DNA of 64,000 bases from Siphonodentalium dalli (GCA_032622095.1 CP136061.1:15440440-15504439); one strand, 5' to 3'; positions 34,946 through 47,537 are shown, counted from the stretch's first letter. Made by a program: numbers and translations. The notes: generated by a model not told the origin, from the sequence alone.

Positions 34946-35451
34946 GATTCATGGCATGATCTATATGAACACATGCCAGGACAGACAACATGACATGTAT
35001 CCTTCGATGTTATCGGGTTAACAGGACTGCTGTGAGCTCTACATAATTTAGTGATCAATTATATCGGTGAATATCTAGTGGAAAGGAAATAATTACAACG
35101 TGCCAATAATCCAGACGGATGCCATCCATTTCGGATGATCACAGTTCAGTTCTCGTACTTTTGAAACGTAAGAGTACTTCCTCACCACGGAAGCTGGACA
35201 AGGATCGATTTAACCACAGCGGTCGATTGATTGATTAAAAGAACATAGAATTATCTTCATACATTGGCAAAGCCTCAGTGGTATTTTTCGATAACATATG
35301 GACGATTCGAATGGAAAACTTGAATCTACATAAGAGATGTTGAATACAGAAATCAATAACGTTGAGTTTATCAATGTTTCACTTCTCCATTATGTTGTCG
35401 ATCAGAGGAAATGGTTCAAAGGTCAAACTAAAAAGGTAAAACCCAAAGACA

Positions 35452-35820
35452 TTTAAATACTTATTATGGACTTGTTCGGGTGCATGAAACTGTTAAGTTA
35501 GTATTCAGGCACTATGCCAACGGGAGGAATGTGGCATTCTATTAACATCGCCGAAAATCTCAAACAAATCGACCATGCCACTCCATAGAAAACATTGTCT
35601 CGATTATGCCCAATTGTAAATATTTAATTACTTCTCGATTCGGGATGACCTGTCGGCAATAAACAAAAAAAAACAATTTTGTCATCGAGAGGTGCTGCAT
35701 TTAATTGTTATATAAGAATGATGGTGTGTGTTGTCAATTTGGATATAATATTTGTAAAAAATAACTATTCCGAGCAAGATTGTTCTCCATTTCTATTTGA
35801 TCACCCTATCATTTAACAAA
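35452..35820 (-). mobile_element. Family D copy
   Basis: From TTTAAATACTTATTATGGAC through GATGACCTGTCGG to TTTGATCACCCTATC; the outer right end is eroded. Confidence 0.75.
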
Positions 35821-36029
35821 TTATCAGATTTAAGAGAATTGCCATGGCGATACATTGTACATTGTATTCTATAGCCACATTGTTCTGCAATATTTGTTGC
35901 AACACACATATTGTGTTAAATTACAAATGTATAATGTCAAAATGTGCCCAACAAACCAATAGGCCTACTAGTAATATTTTATGATAAATAGTTAAATGCT
36001 GGTTAATTGCATTATTTGGATGGATATAC

Positions 36030-37135
36030 ATGTACAGTCTAGAAATTATAATATGCATGTGTACATGTCCAGAGATTATAATATGCATGTGTACATGTCC
36101 AGAAACTATAATATGCATGTGTACATGTCCAGAGATTATAATATGCATGTGTACATGTCTACTAGTATATTATAATATGCATGTGTACATGTCTAGAAAT
36201 TATAATATGCTAGAAATTATAATATGCATGTGTAAATGTCCAGAGATTATAATATGCATGTGTACAGTCTAGAAATTATAATATGCTAGAAATTATAATA
36301 TGCATGTGTAAATGTCCAGAGATTATAATATGCATGTGTACATGTCCAGAAACTATAATATGCATGTGTACATGCCCAGAGATTATAATATGCATGTGTA
36401 CATGTCTACTAGTATATTATAATATGCATGTGTACATGTCCAGAGATTATAATATGCATGTGTACATGTCCAGAGATTATAATATGCATGTGTACATGTC
36501 CAGAGATTATAATATGCATGTGTACATGTCCAGAAACTATAATATGCATGTGTACATGTCCAGAGATTATAATATGCATGTGTACATGTCTACTAGTATA
36601 TTATAATATGCATGTGTACATGTCTAGAAATTATAATATGCTAGAAATTATAATATGCATGTGTAAATGTCCAGAGATTATAATATGCATGTGTACAGTC
36701 TAGAAATTATAATATGCTAGAAATTATAATATGCATGTGTAAATGTCCAGAGATTATAAGATGCATGTGTACATGTCCAGAAACTATAATATGCATGTGT
36801 ACATGTCCAGAAACTATAATATGCATGTGTACATGTCTAGAAACTATAATATGCATGTGTACATGTCTATAAATTATAATATGCATGTGTACATGTCTAG
36901 AAATTATAATATACTAGAAATTATAATATGCATGTGTACATTTCTATAAATTATAATATGCATGTGTACATGTCTAGAAATTATAATATGCATGTGTACA
37001 TGTCTATATTATAATATGCATGTGCACATGTCTAGAAATTATAATATGCATGTGTACATGTCTAGAAATTATAATATGCATGTGTACATGTCCAGAGATT
37101 ATAATATGCATGTGTACATGTCTAGAATTTAACAC
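36030..37135. repeat. 30-bp minisatellite, about 34 units
   Basis: The unit is ATTATAATATGCATGTGTAC followed by ATGTCCAGAG. A compound block with GTCTACTAGTATATTATAAT and ATATGCTAGAAATTATAAT recurs, showing higher-order structure. Confidence 0.93.
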
Positions 37136-37272
37136 TACTGGAATGTAAATGTATGTGTGCATGTCTAGAAATTATACCACTGCAGATTTGTACATGATTT
37201 GTGCCATGCTATTGTCTTTCAAAATACTTTAACCACCTGCCAGTCACAAGGTACATGTACATGTATGCTTAC

Positions 37273-37329
37273 CTAACTTATTACTCCAGAACAATACTAA
37301 AGCCACAAAGATAACGTAGTTAACCATTC
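37273..37329 (-). CDS. ST7: Probable ST7 upstream exon with start codon
   Basis: This 57-nt minus-strand segment lies between a TTCTAG acceptor (37330-37335) and a GTAAGC donor (37267-37272). It contains an ATG (37325-37327) in a good context, with G at -3 and +4, and 18 open codons rich in V, I, F, L and W (MVNYVIFVALVLFW). That is a plausible membrane segment. It ends one base into a codon, and this base plus the first two bases of the 5598-5680 exon gives alanine, so the frame runs straight into [11 protein letters not shown]. Human ST7 and ST7L also carry a hydrophobic segment just before this block. The fit of phase, strand and hydrophobicity is good, but sequence identity to known N-termini is weak. 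The implied intron is about 31.6 kb. The exon abuts a 24-bp tandem repeat at 37338. Confidence 0.55.
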
Positions 37330-37337
37330 CTAGAATA

Positions 37338-37585
37338 ACAGCTCAGTATACAGGTAGAATAACAGCTCAGTATATATAACAGCCCAGGTATACAGGTATA
37401 CAACAGCCCAGGTATACAGGTATATAACAGCCCAGGTATACGGGTATATAACAGCCCAGGTATACAGGTGTATAACAGCCCAGGTATACAGGTGTATAAC
37501 AGCCCAGGTATTAGAACAGCTCTGGTATTAACAGCTTATGTATACAGGTGTACAACAGCCCAGGTATACAGTTGTATAAAGAACA
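37338..37585. repeat. 24-bp minisatellite
   Basis: ACAGCCCAGGTATACAGGTR TATA-type units, about 10, partly degenerate; adjoins the inferred ST7 exon. Confidence 0.85.
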
Positions 37586-37779
37586 TATATGAATCTCAGC
37601 ATCCAAGACCACTGACCACACACAATTAAGTATTACATCAAGGAGGCACTGGATGGACATAACCCTAATATCCTGGTCAAATTAGGCCAAACTAAATCAA
37701 TTACCAGTTTTTTTTTTTTGTGGAAAATTGAGGCGGTAGGATGAATTTGATGACTGTAATAGTTATTCTATATCCCATA

Positions 37780-37889
37780 TACAGTAATGCCCTAAGTAAT
37801 CGACTCCTTAACCACAGCAGAATTTTATGGGTAACTTTTCAGGATTTAGTCGGAAATTTGGCTTGTTGCCATTCATTGGAAAGCTCTCG
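37780..37889. mobile_element. Family A half-element (left arm only)
   Basis: Left terminus to the loop sequence GAAAGCTCTCG. No right arm follows. Confidence 0.8.
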
Positions 37890-37974
37890 AATGCAGATGG
37901 TGTAACTATGCAACAAGTTCCATACACAGGAAACTGATCGTCACCATTAATTTAAAAAAATAACACTTTTGGAG

Positions 37975-38110
37975 CAAATAACTAGACATATTACATAGCT
38001 ATGGTAGTATGAGAAACTACAAATAACTAGACATATTACATAGCTATGGTAGTATGAGAAACTACAAATAACTAGACATATTACATAGCTATGGTAGTAT
38101 GAGAAACTAT
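37975..38110. repeat. 45-bp triplication
   Basis: CAAATAACTAGACATATTAC, ATAGCTATGGTAGTATGAG, AAACTA, three near-identical copies. Confidence 0.9.
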
Positions 38111-39024
38111 AGAACTCATTATACTGGCCTGAAATCAGTCAAATTAAATCATGACGGCATCAGGTGGGGTGGTGTTACCTTGCATCAGGTCCCTGACGCA
38201 GGTAAACTGAGCATAGGAAATATGTCTAATCATTGCCATTAGCGGGTCACACATGTCACATTAGTTTACAGGTGTGTACAGGTGCGACAACGAACATCAT
38301 TAGCGGATCATCAGATTTCACCCAGAGTAATCAATACAATGTACTCTGTTAATATTACTCCAATTATCAGCCTGATGTGCCGACAATGGCCGCACAATGA
38401 TGTCATAATATTGGCTTTGTCTATTAATGACAATGGATTAGTTCTATACACATACTAGTAACATGCAGGCACACAAATACATGGTTAATTAGCAGATTTA
38501 ATCTATCGAAACATGTCTCAACCTCTGCATCTACATGTATATATAGTAATTACATGTATAAGTAAATAAATTCTAATATAATATTTAGATGTCCTGGATC
38601 GACTCATGTGGGTTGTGATATGATGCATCTACATCAGGTCGCAGCATGAGAAGGAACTTGGTATTTACATGACCAATTATATCATTGCAACATGAAAATA
38701 TACTGTGAACTGTGACATGCCCACACCCCCTCCCCTCCCCCTGCCCACACCCCTTCCATACCCATCCCCAAAATCTTTATATTTGTCGCACACCATTACA
38801 CCACCTGTAAATATACACAGCAACTTTAATATCAATATAATATTAATCTCATATATTTGTATAAGGGTCCTGCCCTCATAAGCCCAGCTTTTGTGGGGTC
38901 CTGTTGTATATAACATGTTATTATTCTATAATATCAAATAAAAACTTATTGAATTGAATTGAGATGATTTAGGATTAATTTAACCCACACACATAACCGT
39001 TTAGACAGATTTTATATATTGGTG
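38111..39024. other. No gene seen
   Basis: Includes a C-rich CCCACACCCCCTCCCC tract at 38717-38765. A 33-nt exon-like piece on the minus strand near 38183-38215 is too short to support. Confidence 0.45.
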
Positions 39025-39122
39025 TTTAGCATCATAGCATCGTCAGATTTCAGTGTTTAGCATCATAGCATCGTCAGATTTCAGTGTTTAGCATCATAGC
39101 ATCGTCAGATTTCAGTGTTTTG
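39025..39122. repeat. 31-bp triplication
   Basis: GTGTTTAGCATCATAGCATC followed by GTCAGATTTCA, three copies. Confidence 0.9.
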
Positions 39123-39217
39123 TGGATATTATGACGCCATAACAATGGTATTGTCTATAAACATGGTATGACAATAGATCAGTTCTATAAATAAGGATAG
39201 TACATCACCTACAAAAA

Positions 39218-39434
39218 TACAGTAATGCCCTAAGTAATCGACCTCTTAACCAAAGCAGAATTATGGGTAACTTTTCAGGATTTAGTCGGAAATATGGCTT
39301 GTTGCCATTCATCGGAAAGCTCTCAGCGAGAGCTTTCCATTGAATGGCAACAAGCCATATTTCCGACTAAATCCTGAAAAGTTACCCATAATTCTACTTT
39401 GGTTAAGAGGTCGATTACTTAGGGCATTACTGTA
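39218..39434. mobile_element. Family A foldback MITE, full-length
   Basis: Near-perfect hairpin including compensating changes (CCTCTTAACCAAAGCAG opposite CTACTTTGGTTAAGAGG). These differ from the family consensus yet still pair, which suggests arm-to-arm gene conversion or origin by end-copying. Confidence 0.87.
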
Positions 39435-41852
39435 CCTTGCGCGCCCAAATTCTGAAGCCCAATTATATTCATGGTGAATTCTTATACTCACGGATCATTT
39501 GGAGACCAGTAGCTAGGAATCACATTTAATAGTATGCGGTATTGAGAAGTAACAATACACTATAATTTATTCGGGGACATCCTCGGTACAGAAAAATATG
39601 TCCCCAAAAGGTTCCTGGATCATACACATGTACCAGTAAAAAACACTTTAGACCGCATGATTTCAAATTATTTTTGGATATCTATTACTTTTTAGCATAA
39701 CATAAATCATCTATGTGGAATTACAGGTTCTAGAGTATTTCAGTATTTAGTGCATTTTATAGTCTATATGCATGCCCTTCTATTTGTCCTCATAATTATA
39801 CCAGTAATTTATAAATACAAAGTAGTATATTATATGTATATAAATTATACAACCAGAGATTTGCACATGCTATATGCCAGTATATTTAAATTAATTATAA
39901 ACTGTCCCAGAATGTGCATTGTGTTGTTCTGAAAACATAAAAGTTCTTCCTTCAGGCTTCAGGGTTTATACACCTATCCATGAACGAAATTCATTGATAT
40001 TTCCAAAACTTTTTTAAGAAGGTTGTGGGCTCGATCTCCGACATGCATGACTGATTTTAAAGCTTGATCGGAATTATAAAGGACATCTCAATGTGCCATT
40101 CTGATAACATGGCCACTGTCCGATAGAAGCAGGAACATCCGAAGACGGAACATCAGACACGCACCAGAAACATGTAAAAAGGCAGCTAACATTCCCACAA
40201 TGAGACAGACACGAATATGGAGCGGTACTATGGGACTACCACGTGAAAAAAGACATTGACCATCTTCAAAAAGTGCAGTGAAGGAGTACTGAGTTTATTA
40301 TAAACAGGGTTTCCGCCAGGCCGACTGCAGGTCCGTCCCACGGACCCATTCCCCCCGTCGGTCGTTGCATGAAATCCCGCTCATACACATATAAATGACG
40401 TTATTAAAAACTTTTTCAGTCTTGTCTGTGTCGACAGGCTATATATCATTATATCTACAGTTATTTTCATTAATATTGACAAAATGAAATCGACACAGAC
40501 CATCTCCCGAAAAAACAATAAGAAAGAGGTGTCAAATAGCGACATTAGATACAGCGTAATACAATTGTCGCGGTAACATCAAAGACTGCCGGACTGTTCT
40601 TGTGCACGGGATTCCATGATGAAACTACTCACGCTCGAAGACCCCGTGCTGAGTCGGGGATATTTTTATGCACGGGATTTTCGTGGATGAAACTACTCAA
40701 TGTTGATCATTTATCTTATTGCTGTATTATCATTTGTTTTGAGTTCGATGTACCGGTAAGTGAAGTTCCTGAAAAATACATGTGATTCTCTACGTGTGTT
40801 GATTCTTATGCGTATATATTGCCATGCATACTTAACAAAACCCCAAAGTCATTTATTTGACAATAATACGGAACCTGTCCCAAATCAGTCTTTATATCGG
40901 GAATTCATAGTGAGAACACCATTCATTTGAGCCATATTACATGCACGGAGGATAAACATATACCCCCCCACCCCAATATGGAGATAAAGTCAAAGTACGG
41001 TCAATAATAGTTTCGTTGTCCCGCATGGGTCGCCAAGCACAGAAATCAACGACGCACATGTTCATATTTCCCGCCAAAAACTCAATTACATTTTATAACA
41101 CGTTGGCTAAAACTCTTTTCTATAGCTGCGGTCATCAGTTGTTAGACTAATACAGACTATTGAACAAGCTACGCGTTCCAGGTGAAAGATTTCTCTACCA
41201 TTCGCATTTCGCTGCTATAATTATCTCCTGCAGAAAAAAACCTGCAGTATGACGTCACCGACTCACCGCGCACAAATAGTTTTACGATTGACAGATTATA
41301 TAATCCTGTCAGTTTCATTTTCACTGACGCGCGCTACTTGAAATTCTAAGAAATACTTTATTCAATTCTCCTTGCTAGGTGTTATTGGTCAATGCATAGC
41401 TGCTTTTTAGTGTTTAGATTCATTCTACCTGTTGGAATCTTATTGTAAGTTATAAATTTGTAAACACTGTATTAAACTAGTAGCTCGTTCATTTACATTA
41501 TATAGTCATCAATCAGACGGCAGTCTTACGTACGTAATTAAATGACTATTGGATACCATCAACAGAATTAATGTACCGACGGAAATGATAGACTTGCATA
41601 ATATACGTATAGCTTTGGATTGCTTTGTGGGACACTCAGGTGCAAGGAAACAGCTTCTTTTCAGTGTCAAATAACAAAATTTTCGACTAACACAGTCCTC
41701 AGAGGCAACATCATTATCCTAAAATCAGATTGGTTCCTGTACCGCATCACCTACATACATGTACATGTATACAGAAATAACAGATACAAAAGATATGAAC
41801 ACATCATATAGAAACAGTGCCTCAATCATTCCATTCTGATTCCGGGTATGCA
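39435..41852. other. No gene seen; SINE fragment and CpG-richer patch
   Basis: A CpG-richer interval at 40300-40680 contains two GTGCACGGGATT..GATGAAACTACTCA copies (a short tandem repeat). No exon chain found. Confidence 0.45.
40005..40130 (+). mobile_element. SINE fragment, same family
   Basis: Only the B-box side of the head (GGGCTCGATCTCC) and the body (AAAGCTTGATCGGA, GGACATCTCAATGTG, ACATGGCCACTGTC) remain. Confidence 0.6.
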
Positions 41853-42045
41853 TACAGTGATGCCCTAAATAATCAACTCCTTAACCACAGAAAAATTATG
41901 GAAAAAATTTCAGGATTTAGTCGGAAATACCGGTATGAGAGCTTTCCGATGAATGGCAACAAGCCATATTTCCGACTATAAATCCTGAAAAATTACCCAT
42001 AATTCTGCTGTGGTTAAGGAGTCGATTATTTAGGGCATTACATGT
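41853..42045. mobile_element. Family A MITE, internal deletion
   Basis: The left arm is shortened at GGAAATACCGGTATG and joined to the right arm at GAGAGCTTTCCG. The right terminus is altered to GCATTACATGTA. Confidence 0.8.
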
Positions 42046-42268
42046 ACCTGTATCTGTACATGTATATCTAACATTTTCAATAAATCTAATCGCCTATCAA
42101 TTAATGATTGACGCATCAACATTGTTCGAGACAGTTGTCTTTATAGGCCATGTACATGTACTTCCAAGCACATCTCTGGCGCAAAAATGACAGATAGCCA
42201 ATAGCAAATTAACAGGTCTGGTGCCCTGTAAAGCTGGTCACTGCACTCAATGTAAGACAGGGGCTTTA

Positions 42269-42644
42269 GGTTACACTGGTGTAAATGTTTTCCAACAATA
42301 GCGTATACTGTTGGCAATATAAGTTTTTGGTCCAAAATTTTCTTTAAATCTGAAAAATTGACATTTGGGGAAACTACATGTATTTACGCAAAAAAATCAA
42401 GTCCGTCTAGCAGGGAATTCGCCTTTAAATCTTGTGTTTTCGTAACTAGTGTCAGAACCGCACAAAAAAAATACTTCATTACAAAGGGTTCATTCCTGTG
42501 CCAATGGCTATTTTACCTATGGGAAAAGCACACAAGGCTATTGACCAATAAGGGCCCAGTATCTATTTTATTCTCTCCTATACATGTATATTCCTACCGC
42601 ATCCGCTAGATGTCACTCCGAACCCCATTTACACCAGTGTAACC
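42269..42644. mobile_element. Foldback element with GGTTACACTGGTGTAAATG ends
   Basis: Inverted ends GGTTACACTGGTGTAAATG / CATTTACACCAGTGTAACC, each next to TTTA (possible 4-bp duplication). A partial relative lies at 31992-32070. Confidence 0.7.
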
Positions 42645-42745
42645 TTTATGACCATGCCAGAAATAAACACATTCTCTGGTGTGCGTGGTTACAATGCCGA
42701 TTTAAAAACAAAATTAAAATCAGATAAATATTGCATGAAGAATAC

Positions 42746-44112
42746 TAGTCCAAGTCTTCTTGTACTAAAACCAGCTAAGATATTGGGATGGCGATTTGCT
42801 GTTTTTAGTCCAAGCCCGCTTGCATACCAATCCTATCACACGAGTTACGCCCACGATCTGTGGCGGGAATCTGTAGTGTATTTTACTCGATTTACCTAAT
42901 GAATCAATACATGATGCTATATACATCGGAAAGAGAGACATCTTATGGTCATAATGGTGTATAATAATCTAACTTTCATGTTAAATTACGCATAGAATAT
43001 TCCGGTTGATTGTCACCAACATCGCTGTTTTTTCTGTTTGTTTACTTAACTGAAAGCCGAACTCAGGTTCCAAAGAACTTCGGCATTGTCCGGTGTTTGT
43101 TCTGAGTATTCTAGTTTCCGTTTCTATATATAGCGCGGGGTTTTCCGAACAAAATAGCGAAACCCGATCGCCGCAAAGTCCAGTTTCCAATGTGCTTTGA
43201 GAACAATTCCCGCACTAAAAACTTAATGACATAATGGAGGATCAGAAAGGTAGTTTTGTTGACAATTTTCGCAAGCAACTTGTCAAAATTGGAGCAAATT
43301 AGAACTCTTGTGTCTGACTTGCCATGCGTGTGATTTTCATCCATGTGCATTTTGACTTTTGTGTTGATAAAATAATCGGAGAACCGAATCACACAGTTTC
43401 GAAATATAGTTCTTCCGTTTTAGTGGGACTTTTCAAACTTAAGGTTAAAAATTTATACAATTTTTTTTTGATTTTTTGTGTGCTTAACAAGAGCAGTATA
43501 TTGCTCTGTTCGCTTAGTATATATCTTAATTTCGCTGAATTCCACCAAATGTGGGAAATGTAGCACCATATTATTTATTCTAATGGTCGTTGTGTTTACA
43601 CTGTTTTAAACTTTGAGAGGGTTGTAATTCCCCGTAATTTATTTAATGTATTACATTTATATCTTCAATGTTTAATTAATCTATTTATTTTTTATTTATT
43701 GACACACATAATTGCTATTACAATGGAGAATTCATTGTAATTTGCGTGGTCGGTCGAAAATCTACGGAATATTTTCAACGGAAAATGCCGAACACAGTTC
43801 GCAAGGTCAACTGAGTTCGCATACTTTTAAAAATTTGTAAACATTGCGGTAAATGTCTCTTTTCGCATTAAATTACCGCTTTCAATTCACAACTGATGTG
43901 TGTTTCAGATCAAATAGCATGTCTTCTGCGGAAAATATCAGTTTATTGTCGCAATTGTGATATTTTATTTCATATAATTGTGGTTTTATTTGAGCGGGTC
44001 ACAAACGCTTAAGTCGTGTCATAAGAATGCATGGGCCTGGAACTCGGACTATAAAGACCGGCACCTCCATCCCAATATCTTAGCCGGTTTTAGTACGAGA
44101 AGACTTGGACTA
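42746..44112. mobile_element. MULE-like element with 9-bp target duplication
   Basis: Long TIRs of about 48 bp (TAGTCCAAGTCTTCTTGTAC... and ...GTACGAGAAGACTTGGACTA) are flanked by a perfect 9-bp duplication GAAGAATAC (42737-42745, 44113-44121). A 9-bp duplication with long TIRs is the usual mark of Mutator-like elements. The 1.27-kb interior has no clear transposase. It contains ATGGAGGATCAGAAAG|GTAG at 43234, which looks like a first exon with a donor. Confidence 0.8.
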
Positions 44113-44265
44113 GAAGAATACATGTACTGACAAACTGGGAGGTGGTACGGCAGTCGGCGGTAGTATAATTGGCCGAGGGTTGATTTGCATGAACACGGTT
44201 GAATACCGAGGTAATACTGAGTCAACCTCATTAAGGAAGGTCATAAATGGTATTTGATATGATGT

Positions 44266-44400
44266 TGTCAGGGCAAACTGATGCTGTTAAGAAAAAGTAC
44301 TTTTATTTTTTCTAAAGTTGTCATTTTTGCAGTGTTTGGCTAATCCAAGAGATTTGAGGAAAAAGCCAGTGTCCATATGAAACATCCAAGAGCATATAAC
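44266..44400. repeat. Relative of one arm of the 11-kb palindrome
   Basis: GTCAGGGCAAACTGATGCTG, AAAAAGTACTTTTATTTTTTC, GCTAATCC..GATTT and ATATGAAACATCCAAGA follow the same order as 11090-11215. Confidence 0.65.
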
Positions 44401-44473
44401 ATATAAGAGAATGCACTGGCACAGGATATTTAATGCTGCCCCAGCGCAGCTCCCTTCATGAAAGGGTTAAACA
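44390..44473. mobile_element. Family C5 right-end fragment
   Basis: ATATAAGAGAATGCACTGGC, TTTAATGCTGCCCCAGCGCAG, CTCCCTTCATGAAAGGGTTAA. Confidence 0.65.
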
Positions 44474-44839
44474 AAATATAGTGTGTGTACGTAGCCCACA
44501 TAATTTCTTGTTAGTCTGGATACAAGACAGAAACTTGGTTATGATACATGTATTATCAGCTGTAACCTGACTATTCTATACACACACAGCTTATTGGTTT
44601 TACCTTAAATAGACACAATTCTCCCAATCCATAATCCGATAAGAATTATGCAACACAATCAACCATAATGTGCCATATATAGTCATATTACAATCGTTTT
44701 AATTCAATCCTTTTTGTTACACCGATCAGTACCGATATGAATTTTCTGCTTGGACAATGATAACGACGAGCAGACAGGCTTCTGAATGCCGTAACTGACA
44801 ATGATATAATAACAATACTTATTAGCCTGAATACAGGCC

Positions 44840-45236
44840 TTAACCCTTTACCCAACAAACCGGCCAAAACCGGCCAAATAAAGCTGCAACAGCCTAAATT
44901 ATCTTGGGTCTGTCTCAATAAAACCATACAAATATGGATATCATTGGAACCGGCTCCTTGACCACATTGTGATAGTTACAGTTATGCCCTGTGCCAATGC
45001 ATTCTCTTATATATGCGAGTTGACCATAGGTCATGCGAGTTGACCATAGGTCGCCTCGCATATATAAGAGAATGCATTGGCCTAAAAAAAATCTTTTTTT
45101 AACACTTTTTACCATTTTTTCTTACATTCTTTAACATTTTAAAGCATTCTCTTATATATGCGAGGCGACCTATGGTCGACTCGCATATATAAGAGAATGC
45201 ATTGGCACAGGGCCCTTCTGTTGGGTAAAGGGTTAA
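44840..45236. mobile_element. Family C2 piggyBac-type MITE
   Basis: TTAA-flanked. The first hairpin has a duplicated GTTGACCATAGGTC loop segment; the second has lost the GTTAAGCCAATG edge. Confidence 0.86.
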
Positions 45237-45254
45237 AATCCATCCATTTTTGCG

Positions 45255-45580
45255 AGAATCAAAGCTGCCTGGCTGAAATTTATTCCAGGATTGTAGACTG
45301 TATGCTGGAATTCCAGGGAATTCCAAGGATTCTGATACAAGTATATCTCGGAATATCTCGGAATAAGCTGGACTTTTTCTAAGTAAATAATTCCATAGAA
45401 AACCAGGATATTCCAGAGTTCAAATATTCCAGAGAAGCTGGAAAACCCTGGACTTCGTAATAAAGCAAAATAGGCATGATATTAAAAAGTCCAGCATGCT
45501 GGAAAACACTGGAATTGTGTTGTGTTAAGATCTTAGCTAGAATCTAAAAGTCCAGGGTGCTGGAAAACCCTGGAATTTCT
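45255..45580. repeat. CTGGAATTCCAG-type repeat cluster
   Basis: Dispersed GGAATTCCAGGGAATTCCA and AAAGTCCAGxxTGCTGGAAA units. Confidence 0.7.
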
Positions 45581-45878
45581 TGATAGGTCTCCCAGATGCT
45601 GAAGCAATTATAAACATTGGATTCTAAATTTAGCCATCTGCTTTACTATAGACATTTGATACTCACACTTTGTATCTAATACAATGTGTGTTGATCTAGG
45701 CTATCTGGGTCAAATTTGAATTTTAACAGAATGAATACTGCTGTTTCTTGGCTCAAGGAGTCTTCACACTATCACATGCAGGTTTAACTGTTCTGTTATG
45801 CTTTTGTTTTATAGAAATCATTGAGTCTTTATACTCTATATCAAATTGCTTATAATGAACACTGATACTTTCCAACAG

Positions 45879-46002
45879 AGAACACATTTATATGTGAAAA
45901 GAGATCATTTCTTCAGTTGTTTTGTTTGTGTGATGGTCTGTTAACTCAGTGTTACAAGATTCCACAGCATCTGCCTGCATGGGAAACTATTTTTCATCTC
46001 TG
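45879..46002 (+). CDS. BEN-domain protein, first coding exon (5' UTR + start)
   Basis: An acceptor (TTTCCAACAG, ending 45878) and a GTGAGT donor (46003) bound a 124-nt exon. In the frame that continues into the next exon, a TGA stop lies upstream, and the first ATG after it is at 45979. It encodes MGNYFSSL and ends on a codon boundary, matching phase 0 of the exon at 47366. Upstream bases are therefore 5' UTR. The N-terminus MGNxxSS resembles an N-myristoylation signal, which would be odd for a chromatin protein; this is only a pattern match. The start choice rests on phase and the upstream stop. Confidence 0.6.
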
Positions 46003-46269
46003 GTGAGTACTATATTATAAATAATTTTTGTTTTTAATTATATCATTATGAAACTTCAAAACATGAGATTAATATAAATATAATTATTATTATGGCATCT
46101 TTCTCTTTACTATAAGAATCAAATTTGTGTATTAATTAAATTACCACAGTACACATTGCAGATCGAGCCATATTGACAGCTCTGTTATGGATATACATCC
46201 CGTGATCTTCTGTAATCAATTTTCATTTGAGTTTTCTTAGCTAAAGGGATCTTTTATGGTTCACTCTGA

Positions 46270-46830
46270 TTTTTATACCCCCTTTTAAAAAAAAGAGGGG
46301 TATACTGTTTTGCAGCTGTCCATCCGTGCGTCCATACATATGTCCATCCAATGTCTGTTCATGTCACAATTGAACAGTAGTGCTCGGATCTCAATGAAAT
46401 TAGGTATGGATGTTCACTACTATGATATTAAATAGAGGGTTCCATCGTTTTGTTCGGATTTTCCATTCTAGAGTTATTCATCTTTGTTTATCTTGAAATG
46501 TTGGCTTTTTGGTCTGTCTGGTGTCTGTTCATGTCGTAACTTCAACAGTTGTGCTGGGATCTCAATGAAATTTGGTATGGGTGTTCACTACTATGAGGGC
46601 ATTCAATAGAGGATTCCATTGTTTTGTTCGGATATTCCTTTCTAGAGTTATACATCTTTGTTATTTGGAAATGTTGGCTGTTTGGTCCATCCGATGTCTG
46701 TTCAGCTCATAACTTGAACAGTAATGATCGGATCTCAATGAAATTTTGTATTTATGTTCACCACTATGAGGACATTTAATGGCACATTCAAATGACTGTT
46801 TTGGTTTTTTGTTCTATAGTTATTCATCTT
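46270..46830. repeat. About 190-bp diverged tandem repeat, three copies, in BEN intron 1
   Basis: Starts with TATACCCCCTTTT / AAAAGAGGGGTATA. Then CAGTxxTGxTCGGATCTCAA, TGAAATTxGGTATGGxTGTT and TAGAGTTATTCATCTTTG recur at about 46375, 46545 and 46720. Confidence 0.75.
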
Positions 46831-47365
46831 TGTTTATATGAAAATGCTGATTTTTGGGTCCATCTGTCTGAGTATAGCCGTCATAAGTTACAGACATGCC
46901 CACACTAGACGGTATGCCACGAGGGGGTATGCAATGGACGACAGTCCATCTCTTGTTGTTGATGGCATGCACTCCCTGGTGTTCCCGCAAGTATATAGCA
47001 CAGCATCTGTAGACCATCCTCATTTCCCTCACTTTTGACAATCTGTTTGAGACATATGTGTATACCTCAAAGGCAATTACATTGATCTATCTAAACAATC
47101 CCGCTGCCACGGGAGTGAAGGGGTTTAACAGAATGCTGGTAAAAAAACGTGTCAACTGAGCACAGTATATGTTATACTGCTGCATAACTTAATTAATTAT
47201 TTGTATGCCATCAGAACAAGATGTTCTACAATGATGATTCAAGTGTCCCGCAGGTAACATAAAAAAATGGCACTATCTCAGATTAATTTACTCCACATAA
47301 TTTGACTTTATTTCAGCTTCAGTACTTATGCATTAAAAATCTGTACAATTCATTTTATTTTCCAG

Positions 47366-47537
47366 ACTGAAGAAGCCAAACATCAAAGAAACACTTATTT
47401 GAATTTGGGTCTCAGAGCCAAAGCTGTCAAACTGTTGATGGAAGGACTCTTCACGAGTGAGGAGATAAAGAACTGTTCTTTGGCTGGGCAGGGTGGAAAA
47501 CCAGCAATGCCCAAAGAAAGGGTAAAACTTTTGGAAG
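47366..47537 (+). CDS. BEN-domain protein, exon 2
   Basis: This 172-nt exon follows a T-rich TTTTCCAG acceptor (ending 47365) and precedes a GTAAGT donor (47538). It has 57 open codons plus one base. The translation has the first half of a BEN domain: a hydrophobic helix (AVKLLMEGLF), then T-x-EE-I and a small-residue turn (SLAGQGG), then the P-K-E-R-V-K-L-L-E helix. BEN domains are known to bind DNA or mediate protein contacts in chromatin factors (BEND proteins, insensitive, NACC1). Here the domain begins about 20 residues after the start, so the protein may be little more than a single BEN domain. Neighbouring sequence 1.07 kb downstream contains a decayed duplicate of this exon's start and its upstream intron. 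Confidence 0.82.

Noticed and set aside
43234-43249. ATGGAGGATCAGAAAG|GTAG as a host first exon
   Set aside because: It lies inside the MULE-like element, is only 16 nt, and has no supporting downstream exon.
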